Notes: generated by a model from the sequence alone, not told the origin. A stretch of 64,000 bases of DNA from Flaccisagitta enflata (GCA_965153355.1 OZ231126.1:56668001-56732000), one strand, 5' to 3'; numbered from the stretch's first letter, positions 30,900-55,187 are shown. Numbers and translations are program-made.

Positions 30900-32160
30900 A
30901 GGTCAAACACCGAATCAACACTGATCAAATGAATGCATCATCCATCTGATTCGGTCCTCCCAAATTCCACGAATCTCCAACGTTTGAAGCGCTTGATTGC
31001 GTGTTCCTCGTTTTGATTTTCAACTCAGGCCAGTCTCAACATGCACAATTAGCTGCACGCTATATACAGAAAGATTTCTCCGAATCCCCAACGAACGAAA
31101 ATTTTGCTTAGATTCTAGTCTTGAATGACGCGTCATTGCGTAGATGGAAAAGCAAAACCATTGGACGATTCAATTCAAAGCTTTTTATCAGTTTAAACGG
31201 AAGCGTCACTTTGACCTTCAAATCGTCCTCCCGTCCAGCTCTCGTCTACATTCACCATACGTACTTAATGTTGTTACCCGCCGTAGCGTTAGGAAGTCGT
31301 CGTTCCACCAGCTTGTATCAGAAAAACCCATGACTCATCATAAATGATTCCGGAAACTTCCGACAACGAAAAACGATTTCAATTGAGTTTTGTTCGGACA
31401 TTATGGTTTAGTTACAATATTGATTATCATTGTACGCAATAGATTTTATCCAGATCAATGATATGGCGATGGCGAACCATGCGGATCGAGTCATATGTCT
31501 AAGTATTTAAAATGTTTACTTTCTTGTGCATTTTTTTTTCTTTTTTTGTCTCGAAGTTGTCAACCGTCCCGTCTGTCCGTCTGTCCGTCTGTCCGTCCAT
31601 CCATCCGAAACGTTACAAAGTTGTCAGCGAATACTCTTTTTCCTTTTCTTCTTTTACCGTATGCATGTGATTCATTCTCGCCTTTACGGCTTGGTTCTTG
31701 ACATTGATTCATCTCAGCAACGGTGCAATTGAAGCACGTGACTTCGCTCTTCGGTAACTTTTTTCTCGCTCTCAATTTCTTAAATTTTATTCCTCTTAAC
31801 CTGAGATCCGGATTTCTTAAAGAAATGAACGAAAAAAATGTTTTTTCTCCGCGTGTCCTGTCCTCGCATATCTTTGAAAGGCCGTGTCCTTTGGTCGGTT
31901 TGTTGGTCCGTTGGTCTTTTTCTTTTTCTCTCCTTTTTTGTTTCGGACTAGTGACTCTATAAGAGGCTTTGTCTGTCTATCCATTAGTCCGTTAGTCCGT
32001 CCATGAACATGAATCGAAAAGTGGATATTGAGCTGACGTCTTAGATGCTGTCTGGGGGCCGGGGGGGGGGGGGTAGGAGTGGGGCGTGGGGTGTGGAACT
32101 GTGGATAGGGGTTGTAAGCCTTTACCTGCCCGTCCGCGACGATATTTCAACCCCGCGTTA
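30900..32160. other. Intergenic DNA with degraded elements
   Basis: At 31948-32160 a CTCTATAAGAGGCTTTGTCT head, TCCGTTAGTCCGTCC core and CTGCCCGTCCGCGACGATAT box suggest a decayed family A member. Small open frames at 31121-31347 show no known motif. Confidence 0.45.
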
Positions 32161-32517
32161 CTAGTTCTCTCTTTCTAAGACGACCTTGAATTCGTTTACG
32201 TTTTCTCAAGAGAGAGAAAAAAAATAACGATTTTGTAAAACTGAACTGAAATGAAAATAGAGCTGCGCCAATGCAAACATTAACTCGGAATTCTACACTT
32301 CAAACCACAAAGCGTTTATTTCTCATGTGTAAATGGCAAATGAATGTTTACATGCTTTCAGGACTTGTGTGAGTTCGGCCGGGGCCCATCCTCTATTTTG
32401 CAACTTTTTGAATCTCTGTCATTCTGTCATTCTGTCTTACTATCTTCCATTATCAATCTTATCTTTCTTTCTCAGTTTGGCCACTGTGAATCTATATTTT
32501 TTCGCTGTCTAGTCTTT

Positions 32518-32518
32518 C

Positions 32519-32578
<60 letters not shown>

Positions 32579-32632
32579 ATCTATCTATCTATTTATCTAT
32601 TTATCTATCTATCTATCCATCTATCCATCTTT
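32518..32632. repeat. (TATC)n tract
   Basis: Tetranucleotide repeat with TTTC and TTAT interruptions. Confidence 0.95.
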
Positions 32633-32787
32633 TTAATAATAACATGACATTTGACGTCAATCTATCTAAGTAATTCTAAGTATTAACCCATCTTTTGATC
32701 TTTCTATGTGTCCGTCTGTCTAACCATCGATCGATTACCGATTTCGATCTGACGTACAAACAATAAATCGATCCATCTCCGGAGTAA

Positions 32788-33677
32788 CAGTACCTTCCGA
32801 GCAAACCCGGCTAAAACTGGAGGATTAATTTTTGTTACTTTAATTTTATTTTTCAAACTTTATTTTTTGTATTTAATTTAATTAAAAGATACTTAATTCC
32901 TTGAACATATTTGGCTGTCAAAAAAAATAACTTGTGAAATCAAAGTGTTTGAAGACATCAATATAAAGTATTCTAACCCAGACTATTGGATTCAGCAGAA
33001 AATTTTTCCTATCGTAGACTACAAGAACAGCTCAATCAGACAATTATTTCAGGTTTTATGGCCATTTAAAGTTTTTAAGGACAATTATCCTAAATTATTT
33101 TGAGACAATTGTCCCTAAAAACTTAAAATAGCTGTAAAACCTGAACTAATAGTCTGATGGAGCTGTTCTTGTAGTCTAGGATAGGTAAAAGTTTCGGTAC
33201 ACTTGTACAAGCATCTGTCGATTTTTTGTTTTTAAGACTTTTTAAGTGTTTTTTTTAAATTAGGGTTAGGGTTGGGTTTAGGGTTAGGGTTAGGGTTGGG
33301 GATAGTTTTAGGGTTAGGGTTAGGGACAAGGTTTGCTTTAGGGCTAAGGGTTGGCTGGGTTTTATGTATTACGACCCGAAGCTATTCAAATTTAATTTGC
33401 TCTGGCGGAGGATTCTGAAAGAAAAACAAAATCGTGCAGAGACTCAATAAGCAGCTCCAAATTTTCTGCTGAATCCAATGGTCGGGGTTAGAACACTCCA
33501 TATTGATGTCTTCATGCACTTTGATTTCACGAGTTATTCTTTTTGTCAGCCAAATATGTTCAAGGAATTAAGTATCTTTTAATCAAGTTCGATGTAAAAA
33601 ATGAAGTTTGGGAAATGAATTTAAAGTGATAAAAACTAATCCTCCAGTTTTAGCCTGGTTTGCTCGGAAGGTACTGT
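32788..33677. repeat. Foldback with nested hairpin and telomere-like repeats
   Basis: Outer arms of about 220 bp at 32788-33007 and 33459-33677 (CAGTACCTTCCGAGCAAACC and its inverse). Inside, a second hairpin occupies about 33008-33188, and a degenerate TTAGGG array lies at 33260-33350. No ORF. Confidence 0.85.
33260..33350 (+). repeat. Interstitial telomere-like (TTAGGG)n
   Basis: About ten TTAGGG or near units (TTGGGTTTAGGG, TTAGGGACAAGG variants) inside the foldback. Confidence 0.85.
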
Positions 33678-33714
33678 ATCAACAACAAATCTTTTGATTC
33701 ACGGTAATTTTACC

Positions 33715-33960
33715 TTACACCCCGTAATCTGGGGTGAGATTAAACCCCGGGGGTTGCTCCGGGTTGAACCCCAAGTAAACCCCGAGTAAACCCCGAGGGG
33801 TTGTATTGTTGGAAACAATGACTACACTATGACAAATTATAACATCAAGTTCATCAACCCCGAGCAACCCCGAGCAACCCCGAGCAACCCCAAGCAACCC
33901 CGAGCAGCCCCAAGCAATCCCAAGCAGAACCCGAGCGATTCCAAGCAAAGTCGGGTTTTA
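33715..33960. repeat. 10-bp minisatellite CAACCCCGAG
   Basis: Tandem CAACCCCGAG units at about 33847-33945, with an inverse-type GGGGTTGCTCCGGGTTGAAC segment at 33748. No gene. Confidence 0.8.
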
Positions 33961-34241
33961 ATATCGCTGCTTTACGTTACAGATTACCTGGTGCCTTAAT
34001 GATTAACTTAATGGGTCAGAAAGTTTTCATCTGTATCCTGTATCTGGTCTTGTCAAGTGACCATTGAGATTCGCTCGCATTTACGACGATCTCGATTAGA
34101 CTAGAAGTTGAGTTGGAAATTTTACAAAAATCGAATTAGGTAAGGCAACTTGAGATAACGATCCTTATCGTCGTCGTAGTCAACACACGTCACGTGTGTC
34201 GTCGGTCCTTGTCTCCTGCTGACGTCAATGTTAAAAGAAGG

Positions 34242-39679
<5,438 letters not shown>

Positions 39680-39760
39680 GGAAGTGCAGGGGTAGGGGGA
39701 AGGTGATTGATGTAGAATGTTGCATATACATGTATGGGATCACATTCCGATTTTTGATAC

Positions 39761-40405
39761 TTTTGGGCAGCGGCCCCGAAGGGGCCGATGACCTATGCTT
39801 TCACACATAGGGGAAATTTCTCCTTCTCCTCCTCCTTCTCCGTCCACCCCCCTTCAAGCTCTTATCCTAGCCTTGAGGCTCAAATCCCAGCCCTGAGGCC
39901 CAAATCTTAGCCTCGAGGCCCATATACTAGCCTTGTGGCCCAAATCCCCGCCTTGGGGCTCAAATCCCAGCCTCAAGGCTCAAATCCCAGCCTCGAGCCT
40001 CAAATCCCAGCCGTGAGCCTCAAATCCCAGCCTCGAGCCTCAAATCCCAGCTGAAAGGCTCAAATCCCAGCCTAGAGGCTCAAATCCTAGCCTCGAGGCT
40101 TAAATCCCATCCTTGAGGCTCAAATTCCAGCCTCAAGGCTCAAATCACAGCCTCGAGGCTCAAATCACAGCCCCAAGGCTTAAATCACAGCCTCATGGCT
40201 CAAATCAGAGCCTTGAGGCTCAAATCACAGCCTAAAGGCTTTAATCCTAATGTCTATGCTCAAATTCAAGCCTAAAGCTTCAAAACTTACTAAGCATAGG
40301 TCATCGGTTCCTTCGGGGCCGCTGCCCCTCTCACCATCACACACCCACATTTACTCACATAGGGGCAACGGGTTCCGCTGACCATCTAACGCTTTTGCGA
40401 CTATT
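39761..40405 (+). mobile_element. Family C element: GCAGCGGCCCC inverted ends around a 20-bp minisatellite
   Basis: Left end GGGCAGCGGCCCCGAAGGGG plus GATGACCTATGCTT at about 39766-39802; its inverse AAGCATAGGTCATCGG...GGGGCCGCTGCCC at about 40292-40327. The centre (39856-40290) is about 20 tandem copies of a CTCAAATCCCAGCCTCGAGG unit. An outer tail runs to GCTTTTGCGACTATT. A reversed copy lies at 48045-48621 and a relative at 60396-60906. Confidence 0.8.
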
Positions 40406-41040
40406 TTGTTTTGTTCCGTTTCTCGTGGGTTCTTTTTTTTTTCTTCCATTCATGTCTCAAATACAACTGGATCGATTTCCGCGATCTTCAAATCCGGACA
40501 TTTGCTAAAAAATTTGATAAAAATACATTTATTTATCCTCCCTTCCCGGTTATGTTAGGGAATTCAATCCGGTGCACTTGTTTTTTCCCCGCAAGGGCAA
40601 ATTTTGAATTCAAGCATATGTACTCGAGCTTAAGTGGCAGTGCACAGGAACAGCAAATTTGGAAAATCATTTCACGTGAAATTCTTAATTTCTCTCTGAA
40701 TGCAAAATTTTGCATTTCTAAGAACATGGCCCCCTTCTTATATGTCTTTAGAACACGGGCATGTTTTTAGAAATGCAAATTTTACCATTCAGAGACAGAT
40801 TAAGAATTTCACGTAAGACAAGTCAGGGAATGGAGGTTAATTTTCCTTTTTTTTTCTCTCAATTTTTCTGACTAATTTTGAAGACATAAATGATTCTCAA
40901 TGCAAATACACAAATAATTTATACTAAGAAAATGATTTCTTTTTAAAATAGTATGAATTCTCTTTTTTCTAGAATATGATTTGACCGTTAAAATTGCCCC
41001 TTCGTGTGCACTTTGTCTTAAACATACATAACCAAGCCCA
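40406..41040. other. Intergenic DNA with a short inverted repeat
   Basis: Inverted arms at about 40670-40735 and 40750-40818 ('atttcacgtgaaattcttaat...gcatttctaagaacatg' and inverse). One arm-like copy recurs at about 50210-50270. No gene. Confidence 0.6.
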
Positions 41041-41046
41041 CACCTG

Positions 41047-41135
41047 TCCCTAACCCCATCTATAACCCAACCCTATCCCTAACCCTAAAACTCACCCCAT
41101 CCCTAACCCTACCCCTAACCCTAAAACATTTCCCG
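41047..41135 (-). repeat. Interstitial telomere-like (CCCTAA)n
   Basis: Degenerate CCCTAACCCTAAAACTCACC units, opposite orientation to the array at 33260-33350. Confidence 0.75.
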
Positions 41136-42230
41136 CTCAAAAACACCTAAAAACAAAAGTCACGGATTGAAATCGCTAACGTGACCGAAATGGTTTTGGG
41201 ACCATCAGTTTTTTTTTTTTTGTTTTTGTTTTTTTTTAGTTTTCGTCCTTGGGAGTTGGGTCGAGATATGGGGGCGGGGTGAGGGTGGAAAAATCAAAAA
41301 AATTTTTTTATGGAAACCTGTACTGAGCTGCGAGAAGCCTTGTCAATCTAAGCCAACCACTCTGCTTTTACATGGAAAGAGATCATACGTCAAAATTGAC
41401 AAGCAGGATGGTATTTGAATATATCAACCTTATTACTTTTTCTCGAATGATATGGTTTGCCATATTTAATCATTAGTGTTGAATTGGGGGCGAACCGCTT
41501 CTACTGTAATCACTGGTAGTTTGTACAGTTACGCTTATGATGCAAGATCTTCTCTTTTACATGAATATGTACTTGGATAGCCAGGTTGCTTAGAATCTAA
41601 ACCCACGTGCAGACAAAGAGGCTCATACTAAACGCTCCGTCAAGTGCCATCATTTTACGTTTTAAAACCACAAATTTGTTTCGAAACCTGTACAAACCTA
41701 AAAGGTATTGCTTACCATCTGCATTCCAATTTGTCTAAATAATGCTCCATTGATGTATCGTATCGCGATCTCAGAAATTGTAGCAATAGAAAAAAAAACA
41801 CAAAAATTGACATGAGATATTTCTTTTTTAAATATCAATTATGAATTGATAAGTGCAGTGACTGAGTGAGGGAAGATAAAACCAACCATGATTTAGCTCG
41901 ATTTGACCTTTGATTGGTGCAATGCCGATCACTTCTTTCTTTAAAGATTATGATTTCTATTTTCAAGTTATTGATTCCGTCCTAAATAACTGAGAAGTTG
42001 GATATTGGTAAAAGTCAGGTTGTAGGTTCCAAGGTAGTTAAGAATAGATTTTTATTCTAGTTTAGTATTGATCCAGGTCCAGCAAATTGTGTGGAAACTT
42101 ATAGTGGTTTGTCAATAACATAATGGAGAAGTTCGCCTCGTAGGTTCTAGGATTTCGTGGTAAATCCACTCTCAAGAACTGTTGCACTTCATCTACAATT
42201 GCAACGCCATCGACTTAAAAAAAAGTTCGG
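41136..42230. other. Intergenic DNA, no gene seen
   Basis: No coding region or repeat family recognised. Confidence 0.45.
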
Positions 42231-42463
42231 ATGATTTATTTTGGTTAATCCTCGGAAATTAAATTCTACCAGCAATCGAGTGTCCATTTCTCGGTTCAAC
42301 GATGACTTAGTTATTTCTCTTGCCTTCTCATCCTCATCCTTTTTCTCTCTGACTCTTGCTGTCACATGGCTCTTGCTGACACTATCTGTAGCTGTCTCAG
42401 TCTGTGCCTTAGTCCTTCTTTCTCTTTGTGTATTTGTGTGTATTTGTCTGTCTGTCTGTCTGC

Positions 42464-42575
<112 letters not shown>

Positions 42576-42812
42576 TTTCATCTTCCTCTCTTTCATTCAC
42601 ATATGAATATCGTTTTCCCTTGCGAAATTTCCATCCAGTAGTACCTTACCTAGTTTTCCATCCGAATAAGATTTACTTCTTACTTACCTCGGTCTCTTTC
42701 GGAATGTTTTTTGGAATGGTGACTCTAACTCGTCACCCAAATGACTTTCTTCTATGTTTTGCTGTGATTGGGAAGGGGCCGACTAAAATAGGACTCTGAT
42801 CTACTTAGTATA

Positions 42813-42970
42813 TTTTTAGTCGCGGATACGCGACTCTACATACACCTTGCCGTGTCGGTCGGTATGTCCGTCGGTCCGTCGGTCGGTCACGTTTTTGAAT
42901 TGCGAGCAGTTTTTGCATTACTGCTGCTGCCCACCTGTCCGCGACTGGATTTCGTGTATCCGGCCTTGTT
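42813..42970 (+). mobile_element. Family A element
   Basis: Head TTTTTAGTCGCGGATACGCG, GTCGGTCGGTATGTCCGTCG core, GCCCACCTGTCCGCGACTGG box, end GTATCCGGCCTTGTT. It mirrors the element at 1534-1700. Confidence 0.82.
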
Positions 42971-42988
42971 CCTTTCTCTAATGCCTGC

Positions 42989-43226
<238 letters not shown>

Positions 43227-43280
43227 GATTCGATCTTGTATTGGTTTCAGCGTCCAATCTTCGATCATTTTTCACCAACG

Positions 43281-49117
<5,837 letters not shown>

Positions 49118-49477
49118 GTGAGACAAAACAAATGCGAGAAAGGAGGCATCCGGGTTAATTCCCGGATCTGGCATTTCCATTTCCGGTGACAATATATGTT
49201 CTTTTATTCGTCACCAAGCAAGTAAGCGACAGAGGCACGCACATACGTCAAATGAATGGCGTAATGACATTGATTTAAACAGCAATAGAGAGAGGAATAT
49301 AAGTAGATAGTGGATAGTCACGATATGTCGTGGTCTAGAGGACCATCAAATGTGACGGATCATTCTGTTATGTCATGTAATGTGCTGCTATGCAGCATGA
49401 ATTTAGACAAAACTGTAGTTTTATGCATTTTGCATACTCCCTAGAATTATTAAGAAGGAATAACTGATCAATGGTAC

Positions 49478-49918
49478 AGTACGGTGGGAGCAATAAGGGC
49501 AGTACAAAGAGGGCCTTCTATATTCTTACTGTTTGAAGGAAGAACCTAAAGCTTTAGTTTTTTTGAAAGCTGATGGTCCAAGGTATTGAGTGAACATAAA
49601 CTTCCACCCCAAGTGATTTAAAAGAAAAATGACAATTGATTTCTGTTTATTGCATGTGGTGCAATAGCTCTATTGGTAGAGTGCTGAATTTGAGAGAAGT
49701 AATTTCTCCTCTTCAGAGTCACAGGTTCAATCCCAGAGAGGTGTTGCACTTTTTTTCTTTTTGGTCAACAGTTACAGCTAGAGGTATGAAACTATATTCA
49801 CTCAAAGCTCTTGCTCATCAGCTTTCAGATAAACTATAGATCAAGCTATTTCATTAAGATAAGGCGGCAGGAAATGACCCTCCATCTGAGGCCCCCATTA
49901 CTCCCATCGTACTGTATC
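49478..49918 (+). mobile_element. Tc1/mariner-type MITE with a tRNA-like centre (copy 1)
   Basis: Left end TACAGTACGGTGGGAGCAAT; right end ATTACTCCCATCGTACTGTA, its near-perfect inverse, with TA at both junctions. The centre (49657-49745) contains A-box-like TAGCTCTATTGGTAGAGTG and B-box GGTTCAATCCC, plus a GTGCAAT/GTTGCAC closing stem. No transposase. Confidence 0.75.
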
Positions 49919-49972
49919 GATCTCGCATCGGTGAAGTCCCGGATTACACGGTGACAAAACAGATTTCTTTAA

Positions 49973-50195
49973 AACAAGGCCAACACCTACAAGTCGCGTG
50001 CGAGACTTACAGATTGATTTAGAATGACTTACAATGACTTAAAATTACTTAGTATAGGTACTCAAAAATGATTTAAAATGACTTAAAGAAAGAAAATTGA
50101 TAAAAAAAAAGTAAAATGTGACCAACCGACCAACCGACCGACCGACGGACGGATGGACAAAGCGGAGTGTAGAGTCGCGTGCACGCGACTAAAAA
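49973..50195 (-). mobile_element. Family A element, short form with satellite-type tail
   Basis: Minus-strand head TTTTTAGTCGCGTGCACGCG, CCGTCCGTCGGTCGGTCGG core, a short 'taagtcatttt' region and the end CACGCGACTTGTAGGTGTTG then GCCTTGTT. It shares both ends with the long elements at 7691 and 46054, but with almost no satellite. Confidence 0.8.
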
Positions 50196-50529
50196 GTGCA
50201 CGAAAAGTTTTATCACGTAGAATTCTAAGACTGTCTCTGAACATACAAATTTGCATTTTTAAGAACATGGCCCTTTTTTTAAAAGTATTAAGACTATTTA
50301 GACTGACGCCATGTTTTTCAAAAAGGAAATCTAAAACCTTTATTTTCTTAGTTAGCTGGAGACTTTTTGAGACAGATTTTGAGACGCACTGCGTCTCCAT
50401 TGGATAACATGGGGAATCATTCATTTTTCATGTGTCTCTGAACAGCAACCTCTCTCGATAGATTTTTTTTCTGGCACAAAACACAAATAAAGTACATTTT
50501 CTAGGCGACTCATCTTGTGACACCAAAAA

Positions 50530-53500
50530 AATCTAATCACTGATTTACACTGGGGTTAAGGGTTTTGAGGTCGAGGATAGAGGATCTGATCCTGGGGTTG
50601 AGGGTCTTGGTTAGATATCATTTTCTCTTTGACTCAAATTGCTAAATTCACACTTATTCCAAACAAAGACAGGGGGGTAATTTTCTATTTCTGGCTGCAT
50701 CTTTAGCCCCAGTATCTGTCTGTCTCTACTTTTTCTTCATTTTTTGTTTGTCTCCAGCTCTATCCTCGTTTTTGATCTGTCTCCATCTCTATCTTTATTT
50801 TCTGTCAGTCTCCATCTCTATATTGTGACAGACAAAAAATGAGGATTAGGATGGAGACAGACAGAAAATCAAGATTGAGATGGAGACAGCCAGAAAATAA
50901 CGATAGAGATGGAGATAGACAGATAATAAGGATAAAGATTGAGACAGATAGAAAATGAGGATAGAGATAGAGACAGACAGAAAATAAGGTACTTTGAGGT
51001 TGAAAGCATTGAAGCACACTCCATTGACTTTGATTGGGCCTATCTTTAGCAGATTGGCTAGAAGCAATAGTTAGTAAAGAGACAGTTAAAAAAACATTTA
51101 GTGAAGGTACAGGTTCTAAGGTGCACTGGGGTTGAGGGTCTTGGAGGCTTAGGGTTGAGTCACTAGATATCAAGGCTCTTTGCCTCAAAGAGACACTCTA
51201 AAAACCCAGCACATTTCACCCTCCAAAGCTTAGCCATTCAAGACATCGCAAGATAAGCCCAGCAACCTGACATGGGTGTTGACCCAAAACACCAATTGAG
51301 TCACCCAACAAATTTTCTCAGCACTTAGGTGCATTCTACTAAAGAAGAAAACAAGTGACAGAGAATGGCAGGGTTGACTTGCATGGTAAAGCCTGTTTTT
51401 GGTCTTTCCACAGATCAACACCTCAATTTGACTGTAGGCCTCTTGTTTAATGTACTTATATATACATATAGAAGACTTCTTAGAGTAAATCAGAATCATT
51501 CTGGGGTAACAAATAAAATAGCGTTAACATATGTTTCTACCCGCTAGCCCCTCTTGTACTGTTCTTCACTTTATCAGGATCTGTATGTTAGCACATTTTT
51601 GAAAGTGGCTCAGTTGCTGTCTTGGATGGTATCTCCTAAGGAGCTGCTTTACAGTGCACTAGAGTTAAAGAGTGGAGGATGATGACCCCTGGGTATGAGG
51701 GTCTTGGTTTGATAACATTTTCTTTTTGGCTCAACTTTCAAAATTCACACTCATTCCAGTATCTAAGGCAGAGGAGTTAGTTCCAGCTTGCCTCTCTCCT
51801 TTTTATCCCCATTATTGGTCTGTATCCATCTTTTTCTTATTTTCTGTCTGTCTCCACTTTTTCCTCATTTTTTGTTTGTCTCCAGCTCTATCCTCGTTTT
51901 TGGTCTGTCTCCATCTATCTTTATTTTCTGTCAGTCTCCATCTCTTTATGGGGACAGACAAAAAATGAGGATTAGGATGGAGACATACAGAAAATAAAGA
52001 TTGAGATGGAGACAAACAGAAAATAAAGATAGAGATGGAGACAGACAGATAATAAGGATAAAGATTGAGACAAATAGAAAATGAGGATAGAGATAGAGAC
52101 AAACAGAAAATAAGGTACATTGAGGATGAGAGCATTGAAGCACACTCCATTGACTTTGATTGGGCCTATCCATAGCAGATTGGCTAGAAGCAATAGTTAG
52201 TAAAGAGACAGTTAAAAAACATTAAGTGAAGGTACAGGTTCTAAGGTGCACTGGGGTTGAGGGTCTTGGAGGCTTAGGGTTGAGTCACTAGATATCAAGG
52301 CTCTTTGCCTCAAAGAGACACTCTAAAAACCCAGCACATTTCACCCTCCAAAGCTTAGCCATTCAAGACATCGCAAGATGAGCCCAGCAACTGACATGGG
52401 TGTTGACCCAAAACACCAATTGAGTCACCCAACAAATTTTCTCAGCACTTAGGTGCATTCTACTAAAGGAGAAACAAGTGACAAGAGGGGCTAGCGGGGT
52501 TGACTTGCATGTTAAGCCTGTTTTGGTCTTTCCCCAGATCAACACCTCAATTTGACTGTAGGCCTCTTGTAATGTACTTATATATACATATAGGGCTTCT
52601 TAGGAGTAAATCAGAGATCATCCTGGGGTGACAAGTAAAATAGCTTTAACATATGTTTCTACCCCGCTAGCCCCTCTTGTTACTGTTCTTCACTTTATCA
52701 GAACACGCCCATGTTATGGCAACATTTTTGAGGTGGCTCAGTTGCTGTCTTGGATGGTAATCTCCTCAGGAGACTGACTTTGCAGTGCACTGGGGTTAGG
52801 GGTGGAGGATGTGACCCTGGGTATGAGGGTCTTGGTTTGATAACATTTTCTAGGTGCGACAAAGCACCTCTAAAATTCACACTCATTCCAGTATCTAAGG
52901 CAGAGGAGTTAATTCCAGCTTGCCTTTCTCCTTTTCATCCCCCATTATTGGTCTGTATCCATCTTTTTCTTATTTTCTGTCTGTCTCACTTTTCTCTCAT
53001 TTTTTGTTTGTCTCCAGCTCTAGCCTCGTTTTTGGTCTGTCTCCATCTATCTTTATTTTCTATCAGTCTCCATCTCTATATAGGGACAGACAAAAAATGA
53101 TGATTAGTATAGAGACAGACAGACAATAAGGATTGAGATGGAGACAGCCAAAAAATAAAGATAGAGATGGAGATAGACAGATAATAAGGATAAGGTGAGA
53201 CAAATGAAAAATGAGGATAGAGATAGAGACAAACAGAAAATAAGGTACATTGAGGTTGAGAGCATTGAAGCACACTCTATTGACTTTGATTGGGCCTATC
53301 CATAGCAGATTGGCTAGAAGCAATAGTTAGTAAAGAGACAGTTGAAAAACATTAAGTGAAAGTACAGGTTCTAAGGTGCGCTGTAGTTGAGGGTCTTGGA
53401 GGCTTAGGGTTGAGTCACCTAGATATCAAGAACTCTTTGCCTCAAGAGACACTCTAAAACCCAGCATTTCACCCTCAAAGCTCAGCCATTCAAGACATCG

Positions 53501-54775
53501 CAAGATGAGCCAGCAACTTCAACTGACATGGGTGTTGACCCAAAACAACAATTGAGTCACCCAACAAATTTTCTCAGCACTTAGGGTGCATTCTGCTAGA
53601 GAGGAACAAGTGACAAAGAGAATAGCAGGGTTGACACATGTTAAGCTGTTTAGTCTTCCCCAGATCAACACCTCAATTTGACTGTAGGCCTGTATAATGT
53701 ATATATACATAGGAATGGCAAGGTAAATCAGAGATCATCCTGGGGTGACAAGTAAAATAGCTTTAACATATGTTTCTGCCCCGCTAGCCCCTCTTGTTAC
53801 TGTTCTTCACCTTATCAGAACACACCCATGTTATAGCAGCATTTTTTAGGTGGCTCAGTTGCTGTCTTGGATGGTAATCTCCTCAGGAGACTGACTTTGC
53901 AGTGCACTGGGGTTAGAGGTGGAGGATGTGACCCTGGGTATGAGGGTCTTGGTTTGATAACATTTTCTTTTTGGCTCAACTTTCAAAGTCCTCATTCCAG
54001 TATCTAAGGCAGGGGAGTTAATTCCAGCTTGCCTCTCTCCTTTTATCCCCAGTATTGGTCTGTATCCATCTTTTTCTTATTTTCTGTCTGTCTCCACTTT
54101 TTTCTCATTTTTTGTTTGTCTCCAGCTCTAGCCTCGTTTTTGGTCTGTCTCCATCTATCTTTATTTTCTGTCAGTCTCCATCTCTATATGGGGACAGTCA
54201 AGTACTTTGGATTAGTAATGGAGACAGATAAAATAAAGATTGAGAGATGGAGACAGCCAAAAATAAAGATAGAGATGGAGACAGACAGATAATAAGGATA
54301 AAGATTGAGACAAATAGAAAATGAGGATAGAGATTGAGACAAACAGAAAATATGGTACATTGAGGTTGAGAGCATTGAAGCACACTCCATTGACTTTGAT
54401 TGGGCCTATCCATAGCAGATTGGCTAGAAGCAATAGTTAGTAAAGAGACAGTTGAAAAACATTAAGTGAAGGTACAGGTTCTAAGGTGCGCTGGGGTTGA
54501 GGGTCTTGGAGGCTTAGGGTTGAGTCACCAGATATCAAGGCTCTTTGCCTCAAAGAGACACTCTAAAAACCCAGCACATTTCACCCTCCAAAGCTTAGCC
54601 ATTCAAGACATCGCAAGATGAGCCCAGCAACTGACATGGGTGTTGATCCAAAACACCAATTGAGTCACCCAACAAATTTTCTCAGCACTTAGGTGCATTC
54701 TACCAGAGGAGGAACAAGTGACAAGAGGGGCTAGCGGGGTTGACTTGCATGTTAAGCCTGTTTTGGAATTTCGTT
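50530..54775. repeat. Four tandem copies of a 1.12-kb unit
   Basis: The landmark TGATTGGGCCTATC occurs at 51031, 52158, 53288 and 54398, giving periods of 1127, 1130 and 1110 bp. Each unit has a CTGTCTCCATCTCTAT-type pyrimidine half followed by its inverse GAGATGGAGACAGACAG, forming a long imperfect hairpin, and a CCCCGCTAGCCCCTCTTGTT segment. The first unit is the most diverged. No ORF with recognisable content. Confidence 0.92.
52849..52869 (+). mobile_element. Solo family B head in tandem unit 3
   Basis: TAGGTGCGACAAAGCACCTC replaces the 16-20 bp 'tttttggctcaactttc' present at the same place in units 2 and 4. Confidence 0.6.
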
Positions 54776-55187
54776 AAAAGCGGGTCAGTTAGAGCAGGGT
54801 TAGTTAGAGCAGGGTTCAACAGTATGTAGAGTACATTTATATGCATATGTTTATGTATGACTCAATACGATCAAAGCCCAACTACAAATCTCCGCTTAAA
54901 AATTGCTGTAACTGACATGTTGCATTTACATAGGTACAGATTGATTACCACTGTATATCTAGTTCTTCTAGTGTATTATCATTGGCATTTTTCTAGAATT
55001 CTTGAAAGGAGCAACATTTGAGGTCATTCTTTTTTTCTGTTCTATTTGGAGTATGTAATGTTGTACAACTATCGCCTTTATGGTCATTTGAGTCTGCTGG
55101 TTGCTGTGTTGGTCACTCTGTCCATCCATCCGTTGAGCCATCTGTCAGTCCTTACATGGTGGTTTTTGTGTGAATGAAATCAAGCAG

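Noticed and set aside
31121-31347. Two overlapping frames of about 70 codons
   Set aside because: No recognisable protein features, and both frames look equally good, which argues against either being coding.
49657-49745. Functional tRNA gene
   Set aside because: A- and B-boxes and a closing stem are present, but the T-stem is mismatched and the anticodon loop too long; it lies inside a MITE with a second decayed copy.
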